Shown: one piece after another, positions 25,177 through 33,752 of the stretch
How the letters are laid out: every line of letters begins with the position of its first letter
Position numbering within the stretch: position 1 is the first letter of the stretch
NCBI GenBank assembly: GCA_964424205.1
Contig: CAYRIF010000002.1
Span: forward strand, 1 to 38,863
From: CAYRIF01 sp964424205
GTDB lineage: Bacteria; Bacteroidota; Bacteroidia; Cytophagales; Cyclobacteriaceae
Reading direction: 5' to 3'
Length of the DNA stretch: 38,863 bases
Program-made: the position numbers and the translations under genes
Notes under the pieces: generated by a model
Database searches by the model: none
Seen by the model: only the letters and a program-made list of their open reading frames with translations
What the model was told of the DNA's origin: nothing

Positions 25177-27234
25177 ATGAAGAGTATATTAGGGACATTC
25201 AGTACAATAAGGATTTTAATATTAATGGGTATAATATGCTCTTTTGCCAGAGTTGATGCACAAGAGTTTTCCGATTTGTCCTATACTCCTAGTGATGAAG
25301 ATTTTGGAAATCCTGAAAGGGGTTTTATAAAGTATACGTCAACTTATAGTGACAATTATAGCCTTCTTACAAAACCACAACTTGAAAGATACATTGAAAA
25401 CGACAAGGCTTTCATGATATGGCGCATATTATACCTGAAAGATTTTGTAGACGCTCCTATCTCAGCAGATTACTTAAATAATCTGCAAACTGATTTTGAC
25501 TTATTAAGAGAAGTAGGAATGAAGTGTATTATCAGATTTGCCTATACAGATACTTTTGTAAATGGTTTTGGTAATCCTCCATATAATGATGCCACTCCAT
25601 CAAGAATACTACAGCATATTGCTCAATTAAAACCAATTTTACAGTCTAATAGTGATGTAATCGCCGTTATGAATGCGGGTTTTGTTGGCACCTGGGGTGA
25701 ATGGCACTATACCGATTATTATACTACTTCTGGTAATTTAGAAAACCCAAATGACATGGATTGGGACAACAGAAGAGAACTAATTGAAGCGTTACTAGAT
25801 GCATTACCCGCTGATAGAATGGTTCAAGTAAGATTTCCAATAGCAAAATATAGAGTAGCCGAATCTGAGATACCAGTAAACGAAAGCAATGCCTATAACG
25901 GGTCTTTTAAATCTAGAATAGGACATCATAATGATTGTTTTCTTGCCTCATCAACAGATTTTGGAACATACAAAATTGATATTGCTGCCGAAAAGTCATT
26001 TCTAGCGTTAGACAGTAAATACTTAGCCGTTGGCGGTGAAGTATGCGCTCCTTCTTCAAGAACAGATTGTACAATTTCTTTGGAAGAAATGGAAAGATTT
26101 CACTGGGACTATATGAATGCTGATTATAATACTGCTGTACATAATCAATGGAAAGAAGAAGGGTGTTACGAAGAAATTAGAAAAAGACTGGGATATCGTT
26201 TTAGGTTGATTTCTTCTAAAATCCAAAACCAAGTACAACCTGAAAATACTTTTGGGATTGAAATAAAACTAACCAATGATGGATTTTCCGCCCCATTCAA
26301 CCCTCGAGAGGTAGAAATTATATTGAGACATGAAACAAACGGCGCTACATATAAAGTTAAAATTACTAACGTGAATCCCCAAAAGTGGTATGCAGGAGAC
26401 ATACAAACAATTAACTTTGAAGCTGGTATTCCCAGCACTATGCCTCATGGCAATTATGAAGTTTTCTTAAACCTCTTGGATCCCAGAACCTCATTGCAAA
26501 ACCACCCAAATTTTTCAATGAGATTAGCCAATGAAAATACCTGGGAATCAACTACAGGTTACAATCACTTACAGCACAAAATTATTGTCAATGGTTCAGC
26601 TGAAGGAACCATCTTTGGTGGTTCAGATTTTTTTACAGAATTCATTCCAGGCGGAATATCGGCACTTTCTGCACCAGATGGTTTTGAAGTAAATCTATCC
26701 TCAAGTAATCCAACATCTCGAATTGATATAACATGGAATGATATGACTGGAGAAACAGGTTATACATTGAAACGGTCTGAAGATGCGCAAAACTATGTTG
26801 AGATTGCCAACCTTTCGGTAGATCAAACAAATTACACAGATGAAAATCTAAAGGAAAAAACAACGTACTATTATAAATTGTATGCTCTTGATGAAAATGG
26901 CATTTCTCTATCTAGTAATATAAAAAGTGTCACTACAGCGGGGGAAAATATTACCTCTGTGAAAAAATTTGATCCACTTACAAGCATTCGCATATATCCC
27001 AATCCACTAAAAGGCGTATTGAATATTGAGGTCAATTTAAGTAAGATACAGAGGGTAAAGATTAAACTATTTGACATAAATGGTCGATATATTGATACCA
27101 TTCATGATGGTGTTCTTACAAAGCAGCAAAATCAAATTACCTGGTCAAAACATATCAATAAAGGAATTTACCTTGTGAAAATTGAATATCAAGCCAAAAT
27201 AAACAGTGAGATATTAAGATTAATAGTGCCATGA
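25177..27234 (+). CDS. DUF4874/DUF4832 glycosidase-like protein with FN3 and T9SS sorting domain
   Basis: A 685-residue exported protein: signal peptide to about residue 28, an N-terminal DUF4874 domain (NPERGFIKYTSTY) and a DUF4832 domain ending near residue 350, then an immunoglobulin-like segment, an FN3 domain (about 505-590, ITWNDMTGETGYTLKRS) and a C-terminal type A T9SS sorting domain (RIYPNPLKGVLNIEV). The DUF4874/DUF4832 part has a TIM-barrel-like pattern. The motif GTWGEWH with E175, and the later VGGEVC, look like glycoside hydrolase active-site segments, but catalysis is inferred only. The protein is presumably delivered to the cell surface and heads a polysaccharide-type locus. 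A shorter relative lies at the right edge of the window. Confidence 0.85.
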   Translation: MKSILGTFSTIRILILMGIICSFARVDAQEFSDLSYTPSDEDFGNPERGFIKYTSTYSDNYSLLTKPQLERYIENDKAFMIWRILYLKDFVDAPISADYLNNLQTDFDLLREVGMKCIIRFAYTDTFVNGFGNPPYNDATPSRILQHIAQLKPILQSNSDVIAVMNAGFVGTWGEWHYTDYYTTSGNLENPNDMDWDNRRELIEALLDALPADRMVQVRFPIAKYRVAESEIPVNESNAYNGSFKSRIGHHNDCFLASSTDFGTYKIDIAAEKSFLALDSKYLAVGGEVCAPSSRTDCTISLEEMERFHWDYMNADYNTAVHNQWKEEGCYEEIRKRLGYRFRLISSKIQNQVQPENTFGIEIKLTNDGFSAPFNPREVEIILRHETNGATYKVKITNVNPQKWYAGDIQTINFEAGIPSTMPHGNYEVFLNLLDPRTSLQNHPNFSMRLANENTWESTTGYNHLQHKIIVNGSAEGTIFGGSDFFTEFIPGGISALSAPDGFEVNLSSSNPTSRIDITWNDMTGETGYTLKRSEDAQNYVEIANLSVDQTNYTDENLKEKTTYYYKLYALDENGISLSSNIKSVTTAGENITSVKKFDPLTSIRIYPNPLKGVLNIEVNLSKIQRVKIKLFDINGRYIDTIHDGVLTKQQNQITWSKHINKGIYLVKIEYQAKINSEILRLIVP

Positions 27235-27376
27235 CAATATTTTATATAAGTATATCCATATTCTCCATGATTCTACAAAAATAATGAAACGAAATACTGT
27301 AAACCCTTTTTACTTTCATATTTATTTGTTAATATTGTAAAGCATAATAAAAAGTAAAATCTTTAAATTATAAAAA

Positions 27377-28303
27377 ATGAAAAATGTATTATTAAGTTCG
27401 AGTCTTGTGCTTTTAGTAGGATTAGTATTCTTTTTATCTTCCTGCGGAAGTGATAACCCAGATCCAATTGCTAAACCAACCGCTTCATTCACATCGGTTT
27501 TAGAAGGAAAAACAGTAACATTTACAAATACCTCAACCAATGGCGAAACCTACAGTTGGGATTTTGGTGATGGAGAAACAGCTGCTACGGAGTCCCCTTC
27601 GCACACCTATGTGGCAAATGGAACATATGTAGTGAAATTAACTACTACAAACGCTTCGGGAAATGATGAATCTTCTGCCGCTCTAGAGGTTATTAATGTA
27701 ACAATTGATGGCAATTTTTCTGAATGGGCAGATGTTGCAGCTGTAAACAATACTGGAACTGGCTCAATTACTGAAGTTAAAATTGACAACTTGGCCAAAG
27801 ACAAACTTTACGTATACATCAAGGGAACTTCTGAAATGACTTCATTTTTTGATTTATTTCTTGATTTAGACTATGATGCATCTGGCGCTGCTGACACAAC
27901 AGGATTTATAGTTTCATTGTATCCCGCTGTTAAAAAAATGGGAGCAGATGTATTATTCGAAGGATTCTTTGGCAGCACTCAGGGCAGAGCAGATTTTGGT
28001 ATGTTCTACGGTGTATTTCATGCTGATGCTGGTAATGATTTTGGTGCCAGAGATGAGCCAACTCTAGATGCCAATATGATTGCCTATTCAGAACTTGTTA
28101 GTGTAGATGGAGGATTTGCACTTGAATTCTCGATTGATTTAAGTTTTGTCCCGTCAGGAGTGGCCGTTAATGATAATATTCAAATATTTATTGACGAGTG
28201 GGATAACGGTGTTGATGGTAAGAATTGGTGGGGAGCCTTTTCTGGACATTTTCCTACACAAGGGGAGGATGATTCATCGCCAATCGTTTATACATTCAAA
28301 TAG
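27377..28303 (+). CDS. PKD-domain lipoprotein with CBM9-like module
   Basis: A 308-residue lipoprotein; the lipobox FLSSC places the acylated cysteine at residue 23. Residues about 35-110 are a PKD domain (YSWDFGDGE, SHTYVANGTYVVKL). The remainder starts with VTIDGNFSEWADV, the typical opening of CBM9-like carbohydrate-binding modules, and ends DSSPIVYTFK. It has no catalytic motif that I recognise, so it is probably a surface glycan-binding protein, as SusE/SusF are in other loci. The protein is clearly paralogous to the one encoded at 33753: the PKD domains are nearly co-linear with TVTFTNTST shared. It follows the DUF4832 gene by 142 bp and is closed by a strong terminator. Confidence 0.85.
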   Translation: MKNVLLSSSLVLLVGLVFFLSSCGSDNPDPIAKPTASFTSVLEGKTVTFTNTSTNGETYSWDFGDGETAATESPSHTYVANGTYVVKLTTTNASGNDESSAALEVINVTIDGNFSEWADVAAVNNTGTGSITEVKIDNLAKDKLYVYIKGTSEMTSFFDLFLDLDYDASGAADTTGFIVSLYPAVKKMGADVLFEGFFGSTQGRADFGMFYGVFHADAGNDFGARDEPTLDANMIAYSELVSVDGGFALEFSIDLSFVPSGVAVNDNIQIFIDEWDNGVDGKNWWGAFSGHFPTQGEDDSSPIVYTFK

Positions 28304-28312
28304 TAAATATTT

Positions 28313-28346
28313 AATTATCTGGAGGTTTACAAACCTCCAGATAATT
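28313..28346. repeat. perfect 16-bp inverted repeat after the PKD gene
   Basis: AATTATCTGGAGGTTT (28313-28328) and its exact reverse complement (28331-28346) are separated by two bases. It starts 10 bp after the stop codon. No T tract follows, so alone it is not a classical terminator; it may protect the mRNA 3' end or block readthrough together with the next hairpin. Confidence 0.8.
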
Positions 28347-28352
28347 ACTACT

Positions 28353-28384
28353 AAAAAGGAGTCAGTGTGCTGGCTTCTTTTTTT
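28353..28384 (+). terminator. intrinsic terminator of the PKD lipoprotein gene
   Basis: AAAAAGGAGTCAG (28353-28365) pairs with CTGGCTTCTTTTT (28370-28382) over 13 bp with two G-T pairs and a TGTG loop; a run of seven T ends the stem. Confidence 0.8.
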
Positions 28385-28424
28385 ATACTCATTAACCTAT
28401 CATATAACCAAATTGTGGTTGCAG

Positions 28425-28509
28425 ATTCAAATAGATAATATGTACTGGTACATTGAGGAATCGTGGTTGGTAAACAACCAAGAGAGGGAAAAATGATTTG
28501 TAAGTACAT
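28425..28509. repeat. short repeated element, copy 1
   Basis: Its first 25 bp (28425-28449) are identical to 28650-28674. Its last 14 bp (28496-28509) match 28771-28784 at 13 positions. ATGTACT near the left end and AGTACAT at the right end are inverted copies of each other. The middle is unrelated between the copies. Confidence 0.6.
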
Positions 28510-28649
28510 TCCTAAATATTGGTTACGCACCTACGAGCTTCATTATTTTAATTTCTGTTGCTACAAACAGTTAGCTCCGTTGTAGCCATCAAAAATACCA
28601 TTAAGCATATAATTTCCTCGAAGCTATCATTAAAATGTGCTTTACTGTT

Positions 28650-28784
28650 ATTCAAATAGATAATATGTACTGGTGTATCGATTGGTTGCGTTCGATGCGT
28701 TTTTTTAGCTTTACGCCATAGCAAAAATATAATAAGCTTACTTAAAGAATACACTAGTAAGACTAGGAGAATTCGTAAGTACAT
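28650..28784. repeat. short repeated element, copy 2
   Basis: Shares both ends with copy 1 (25 of 25 bp on the left, 13 of 14 bp on the right) but is about 50 bp longer inside. It looks like a small degenerate mobile or structural element; I cannot assign it to a known family. Confidence 0.6.
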
Positions 28785-28785
28785 G

Positions 28786-28817
28786 AAAAAACCACCTATA
28801 GTGTTACAGGTAGTTTT
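28786..28817 (-). terminator. intrinsic terminator of the susCD transcript
   Basis: On the minus strand a stem of 13 bp with two mismatches (arms 28804-28817 and 28788-28800) and a 3-nt loop is followed by a run of six T. It lies 37 bp after the susD stop. Confidence 0.65.
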
Positions 28818-28853
28818 AGCCAAAATAAGTTTGTCAAACGAACAAAATATAGT

Positions 28854-30314
28854 TTATTCATTCTGTACACAGTCGGGATTCGTATTCAACTCTTCATCAG
28901 GTATGAAAAATATATTTCGCTTATCATCCCAAGGAATTATTTGCGTACTTTCTCCTGGGAGTAAATGTATCCCCTCATAAGATCTGTCCATGTCTCTTTT
29001 ATTTCTAAATTGATCAAAGCTTCTATGTCCTTCATACGCCAGTTCCAATCTTCTTTCCTCTAAAACGATATCTAAAGTGGATCTTCCCCCAAGATTAGAA
29101 GCATCATATAGTGCATTCCCGCTCAAGCCTGCTCTTACCCTTATTGTATTTACATCAGCAATTGCCTCAGCATCCATACCTATTTTTGCTTTTGCCTCCG
29201 CCCTGTTTAAATACATTTCGGAAAGTCGCAAATATTGCGGAGAAGCAAGATTTACAATTCCATCTTGCCCAGAAAATTTCAATACATATCGTACAGGAAA
29301 TCCATTTTTTTTCTTCCCAGTGATTAGAATTAAATCGTTTCTTACGTCCTCAGGGTGTTGCTGAATTAAATCCAAAAAAGTTTGAGAAACAAATACTTCT
29401 CCCCAACCAGCATTATTTCCATCATCATAATACATCGACCCTATAGATCCATTTTTTCCCCAATCATCTTGTGGAGCGATATGCTTTATTATAAAAATTG
29501 ATTCCGGTGATTGAGCAGTATTTGCAAAATTATCAATATATGCTTCCCTTGTAGCTAACGAAAATCTTGAAGAATTGATTACTTTATCAGCATACTCTAT
29601 TGCTAAATCATTCTTTTCCATATAAAGATACACCCTGCTCAACAGTGCCCATGCGGCTTCTTTAGAAGCATACTCGTTACCTCTATTGGCATTCATAAGC
29701 TCTGCCCCTTTCAATAAATCACTTACAACCTGGTCATAACTTTGTCCAACTGTGGCCCTTTCTTGCTCCTGAGGTGATGTTGGATTGGTTTTAATAATTA
29801 TACCTGGGTTATCAACACCATGCGTATAGGGAAATGCGTAGAATTTAAGTAAATCAAACTCTGCCATTGCTCTTAAAAAGTAATTCTCTCCAATGAGTTG
29901 GTCTGTGTTTTGATTTAAGCCTTCTTCTGCATTTTTAATCACCAAATTAGCACCTAGGATAACTTTGTAGGCTAAAAACCAAAAATACGACGTGTTTTCT
30001 TGACTGACCACATGGTTTCTTGTAAACACCAAATACAAAGGATCACTTGAAAACTGTGTGTACATCACATTGTCTCCTGCAAACTCACTTAACTGATACA
30101 GATGTCTAACATAGGTGTTATTTCTATTTTCAACTCCTCTGAACTCAAGCACATCCTTTAAAAGAGCATAGCTACCATCCGTGGCAATCTTTACTCCAAT
30201 TTCTCTTGAGAATACATTTCCAATCGTTTGTTTATTAGACGAGTCCACATTGAGGTCGCAACTTGCCAAAACAAACAATACGACAAATACAATATCTATA
30301 CTATACCTTTTCAT
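28854..30314 (-). CDS. susD: SusD/RagB-family nutrient-binding lipoprotein
   Basis: A 486-residue lipoprotein (signal and lipobox VLASC, acylated C19) of the SusD/RagB family, the lid that captures glycans or peptides above a SusC pore. The TPR-like helical core is visible (YFLRAMAEFDLLKFYAFPYT, AWALLSRVYLYMEKNDLAIE). The C-terminal SusD region has QYLRLSEMYLNRAEAKAKIG and VLEERRLELAYEGHRSFDQF, hallmarks of the family. The start is 4 bp after the SusC stop, so the two are made together. SusD length is usually 480-600 residues, so this one is at the compact end. Ligand unknown. Confidence 0.97.
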   Translation of the reverse strand: MKRYSIDIVFVVLFVLASCDLNVDSSNKQTIGNVFSREIGVKIATDGSYALLKDVLEFRGVENRNNTYVRHLYQLSEFAGDNVMYTQFSSDPLYLVFTRNHVVSQENTSYFWFLAYKVILGANLVIKNAEEGLNQNTDQLIGENYFLRAMAEFDLLKFYAFPYTHGVDNPGIIIKTNPTSPQEQERATVGQSYDQVVSDLLKGAELMNANRGNEYASKEAAWALLSRVYLYMEKNDLAIEYADKVINSSRFSLATREAYIDNFANTAQSPESIFIIKHIAPQDDWGKNGSIGSMYYDDGNNAGWGEVFVSQTFLDLIQQHPEDVRNDLILITGKKKNGFPVRYVLKFSGQDGIVNLASPQYLRLSEMYLNRAEAKAKIGMDAEAIADVNTIRVRAGLSGNALYDASNLGGRSTLDIVLEERRLELAYEGHRSFDQFRNKRDMDRSYEGIHLLPGESTQIIPWDDKRNIFFIPDEELNTNPDCVQNE

Positions 30315-30318
30315 TCTA

Positions 30319-33300
30319 TTAAAAATTTACATTAATTCCTACTTTATACTGCTTGCTAATTGGGTATTTAAGATCCGACAGACCGGGTAACTCAAACGCA
30401 CCGGCAGTCATGTTCACATCAGGATCTAGTCCTGAAAACGCTGTAAAGGTCGTCAGGTTATCAACTCCAAATGAAATAGTTGCTCCACTAAAACCCGCCC
30501 AATCTAAAACCGATTTTGGAAGATTATATGACAGTGATATATTTCTCACTCGTAAATAATCGCCTTTTTCCATATACCTTGTAGAAGTAAAATGTGAGCC
30601 ATCGGTATCTCCTCGCGTTACAATTGGATGAGTAGCAATATCACCAGGTTTTTGCCACCTGCTCCAACCATCTTGTAATTTCATAAAATTTATTCCTGTA
30701 TTGGCACCATCAGAATCTATAAATTCTCTTGTTCTATGATATATATAGTTACCCATTTGATACGTCAACAAGAAGCTAAATGTAAATCCCTTAAAGGACA
30801 AGCTATTGCTGAATCCGCCAGAAATCGTTGGAATTGCTGACTCATTTGGCTGAAAAGTTGCTTCGTCGTATATTGATGTAGGTGTCCTATCAATAATATT
30901 TCCGTCAGTATCATAGGTTAGTTTCTCCCAAATTGGTCCACCAGTAGCTGGATCCACGCCTAACCATTTAGGCATATACCACATAAATGCAGGAAGCCCA
31001 ACCTTATTTATTTGTCTCACTGAATTACTTGCTAAAAATTGTTCATCGGTTATATCAGTTATATGGGTAATTTCATTTGAATTTCTGGAAATATTAAAAT
31101 TTGCAGCATAATTAAATGCTCCAAACTTCTTATGATAGTTCAAAACCACCTCGATACCCCTATTGCGCATTGCGCCAATATTTTCCCACTTTGCTTCATA
31201 CCCTTGTGACAGTGCTAGTGGATTGAAAAATAACATCTGATCCACAGATTTCTGATAAACATCTACATTAAGTTCAAGGTCTCCTTTAAAAAGAGATATG
31301 TCAAGCCCTAAGTTTGCAATGGTCGAAGTTTCCCATCCAAGTTTAGAGTTTTCAGGATTATCAGGATCTCCAGCCGGCTGTCCGTTATATTGTCTATTGA
31401 GTTTATAAGTTGGCAAGTAAGCTAATGCCCCTGGTCCGCCAGAGGACGATTGTCCATCATTTCCGACAAGTCCATAACTCAGTCTAAGCTTAAGTATGTC
31501 AATAGCAGAAGAGTTTTCCATAAACGCTTCATTAGAGATTAACCAAGCGAAGGATGCGGCAGGAAATTTAGCATATCTCACATCAGGTGCAAAACCAGAT
31601 GAACCATCTATTCTGTACACTAGCGTACCAAAATATTTACCATCATAACCATAGGTAGCTTCTCCAATAAATGAAATACCCTTACCCCTCAAATTAAAAC
31701 CACTAGCGGTAGATACCGATGAGCCATCAGGTACTTTAATCGAGGGTGATAAGTTTTCAGTAGTCGCACCAAGAGTTTGAAAGAAATTGGTTGATCCCTC
31801 ATGTGCAATAAATCCACCCAACTCATGCTTGCCAAAAGACTTAGACAATCGGAAAAACGAAGTAGATAATACGCCCCACCCATCTTGTTGAAAAGCATTC
31901 ACTATTCCATTTTTAGCACTTCCTTCAGAGGTATGTGCGGAATAGAATTCTGAAAACCTAGCATTATTATAGGTCAGCCTAGTTCTATTCTCTATACTTA
32001 ACCAATTTGTCAGTTCATATTTTGCACGCATGCTCCATGCAACATCAAATCCACCAGAACCGACTTCATTCTTACCTGTTGAATTTAAAAAATTTCGTCT
32101 AAACTGCCCATACCACTTCCCATCGAACTCGGAGGAGCTGACAAACTTTGTTTTTCCGTTACTGTCATAAGGAGAATCCCAAGGCATACTATAGTAGGCG
32201 TCCTCAAACCAAGAAAAAAATCCACTCTTGTCTTTAGTGAATTGGATATTCACATCAGTTCCAATGGAAAATTTTTTGACATTATTCAGGGCAGCTTTTA
32301 ATTTTATATTTAATCTTTTAAAATCTGTGTTAACAAAAGTACCTTCTTCATCATAGTAATCTGTATTAAATCCGTACGCCAAATGTTTAGACTTCCCTCT
32401 AACGGAAAAATTATAGTTTTTAACCATGGCGCTTTTAAATCCTGCATCTAACCAATCAAAATTCTGATCCTGTAGTTCCTCAGGCCTATTTTTTAAAAAA
32501 CCAATAACATCATCTCCCCACATTGTCCTTTGGATTTCATATAAATCAGCACCATTTTCCATTCTAAAATTTCCAGTTGATATTTCCTTTAGTCCCATGT
32601 TTGCAGAGAAAGAAAATTCAGTTTCATTAGAAGTTGCCGTTTTTGTGGTTACAATAATGACACCTGCTGCTCCCAACGAACCATATAATCCAATGGCCGC
32701 AGCATCCTTCAGTACGGTTACAGATGCAACATCACTGGGTACAAAATTACCGCCAATCATACCATCCACAACAAATAAGGGCGCTCTATCTACACTAACC
32801 GAAGTAATCCCCCTTAATCTTATTTGTGCCCGCTCCCCAGGCTGCCCACTCGCATTATTTACAGTTAATCCAGCAACCCTTCCCTGTAGCATTGTACCTA
32901 CATCAGAAGAAGTTACTTTTGTTAATTCTTTTGACTTTATTGTAACCACCGAAGCAGTTAACTCTTTCCGAGACTTTTCCGAATATCCCATCACCACTAC
33001 CTCTGATAGTTTTGACAAATTAGGGTGTAACTCAATATTTATAACATTTCGTCCTGCCACCGCTACTTCTTCAGAGACATACCCAACAAATGAAAATACC
33101 AAGGTTACATTTTCATTATCCATATCTAAGCTAAAATTTCCTGAAACATCCGTTTGAGTTCCTATACTAGTACCTTTGATTAATACGCTTGTGCCAGGCA
33201 ATCCATCTTGTGTATCCGAAGCAGTTACCTTTCCTGTGATTTTGTTTTGAGCATATGTCTGAAAACTCAACATTAATAAAAATATTAAGCTACCTAAACC

Positions 33301-33333
33301 TCTAACAATACTCAAAGTAATAGATTTAATCAT
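30319..33333 (-). CDS. susC: SusC/RagA-family TonB-linked outer-membrane receptor
   Basis: A 1004-residue TonB-dependent transporter of the SusC class. After the signal peptide (to SFQTYAQ) it has a carboxypeptidase-regulatory-like domain (ITGKVTASDTQDGLPGTSVL), the SusC linker LSEVVVMGY, the plug domain with LQGRVAGLTVNNASGQPG and IRLRGITS, and a 22-strand type barrel ending GINVNF. There is no STN domain, so control through an anti-sigma/ECF pair is not expected. The frame opens at a GTG at 33372, but I start at the ATG at 33333 because it begins the signal peptide. SusD follows after 4 bp. It probably imports the oligosaccharides released by the neighbouring surface proteins. Confidence 0.96.
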   Translation of the reverse strand: MIKSITLSIVRGLGSLIFLLMLSFQTYAQNKITGKVTASDTQDGLPGTSVLIKGTSIGTQTDVSGNFSLDMDNENVTLVFSFVGYVSEEVAVAGRNVINIELHPNLSKLSEVVVMGYSEKSRKELTASVVTIKSKELTKVTSSDVGTMLQGRVAGLTVNNASGQPGERAQIRLRGITSVSVDRAPLFVVDGMIGGNFVPSDVASVTVLKDAAAIGLYGSLGAAGVIIVTTKTATSNETEFSFSANMGLKEISTGNFRMENGADLYEIQRTMWGDDVIGFLKNRPEELQDQNFDWLDAGFKSAMVKNYNFSVRGKSKHLAYGFNTDYYDEEGTFVNTDFKRLNIKLKAALNNVKKFSIGTDVNIQFTKDKSGFFSWFEDAYYSMPWDSPYDSNGKTKFVSSSEFDGKWYGQFRRNFLNSTGKNEVGSGGFDVAWSMRAKYELTNWLSIENRTRLTYNNARFSEFYSAHTSEGSAKNGIVNAFQQDGWGVLSTSFFRLSKSFGKHELGGFIAHEGSTNFFQTLGATTENLSPSIKVPDGSSVSTASGFNLRGKGISFIGEATYGYDGKYFGTLVYRIDGSSGFAPDVRYAKFPAASFAWLISNEAFMENSSAIDILKLRLSYGLVGNDGQSSSGGPGALAYLPTYKLNRQYNGQPAGDPDNPENSKLGWETSTIANLGLDISLFKGDLELNVDVYQKSVDQMLFFNPLALSQGYEAKWENIGAMRNRGIEVVLNYHKKFGAFNYAANFNISRNSNEITHITDITDEQFLASNSVRQINKVGLPAFMWYMPKWLGVDPATGGPIWEKLTYDTDGNIIDRTPTSIYDEATFQPNESAIPTISGGFSNSLSFKGFTFSFLLTYQMGNYIYHRTREFIDSDGANTGINFMKLQDGWSRWQKPGDIATHPIVTRGDTDGSHFTSTRYMEKGDYLRVRNISLSYNLPKSVLDWAGFSGATISFGVDNLTTFTAFSGLDPDVNMTAGAFELPGLSDLKYPISKQYKVGINVNF

Positions 33334-33752
33334 AATGTAAGCATTTATCTTTCTTATCCTTATTTTTTCCACTGCTAAGATATGTATTCTTATGCAAACT
33401 TGGTACTAATTTTTATGTTTATTATAACTTTTCTTTAAATTTCCTTCAGAAATAAACTATATCAAACCATTTAAATCACTAAGAAAACTTTAAAGTATAA
33501 ATAGTGAAAAGTTTTTAAAATCACCATAATATATTCTAATCGAAGTTTATGATACAAAAAATACTTATGTTATGACTTTCATTGTTAGAAAATGCAAGAG
33601 CCAATTAGTATTCAACATTCCTCCCTTGCAATTAATAATTACAATTGCTTTTTAAATTGCAAAATCTTTCATAACATTGTGTTTTAATTATATGAATGAG
33701 TAAATACTTTACCTTTCATATATCTATTTGTTTTATTAAACTATTTACCTTT
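33334..33752. other. divergent intergenic region between susC and the second PKD lipoprotein
   Basis: A 419-bp non-coding, very AT-rich region that must hold the promoters of both divergent genes. On the susC side TATCTTAG (33382-33375, minus strand) is a near match to the -7 box. It also holds an AAAACTTT / AAAGTTTT inverted pair (33484-33491, 33508-33515), a cluster of AATTGC sites (33626-33662) and GTAAATACTTTAC (33700-33712). Confidence 0.65.
33626..33662. promoter_or_regulatory. cluster of AATTGC / GCAATT sites, candidate operator
   Basis: TTGCAATT (33626-33633) and AATTGCAA (33655-33662) form a perfect 8-bp inverted repeat, and CAATTGC (33642-33648) lies between them. The three sites are about 14 bp apart, center to center, in the divergent promoter region of susC. 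Confidence 0.4.

Larger units (their letters stand above)
28385..28785. other. non-coding interval between the PKD gene and susD
   Basis: No convincing gene is present. A 91-codon minus-strand frame (28548-28823) has no family resemblance that I can see and overlaps the repeats. The interval holds two related short elements (28425-28509 and 28650-28784), described separately. Confidence 0.55.

Noticed and set aside
28548..28823. 91-codon frame with a hydrophobic N-terminus between the PKD gene and susD
   Set aside because: It crosses the repeated element and the susD terminator, has no recognisable family or promoter, and has no similar frame in the other repeat copy beyond eight residues.
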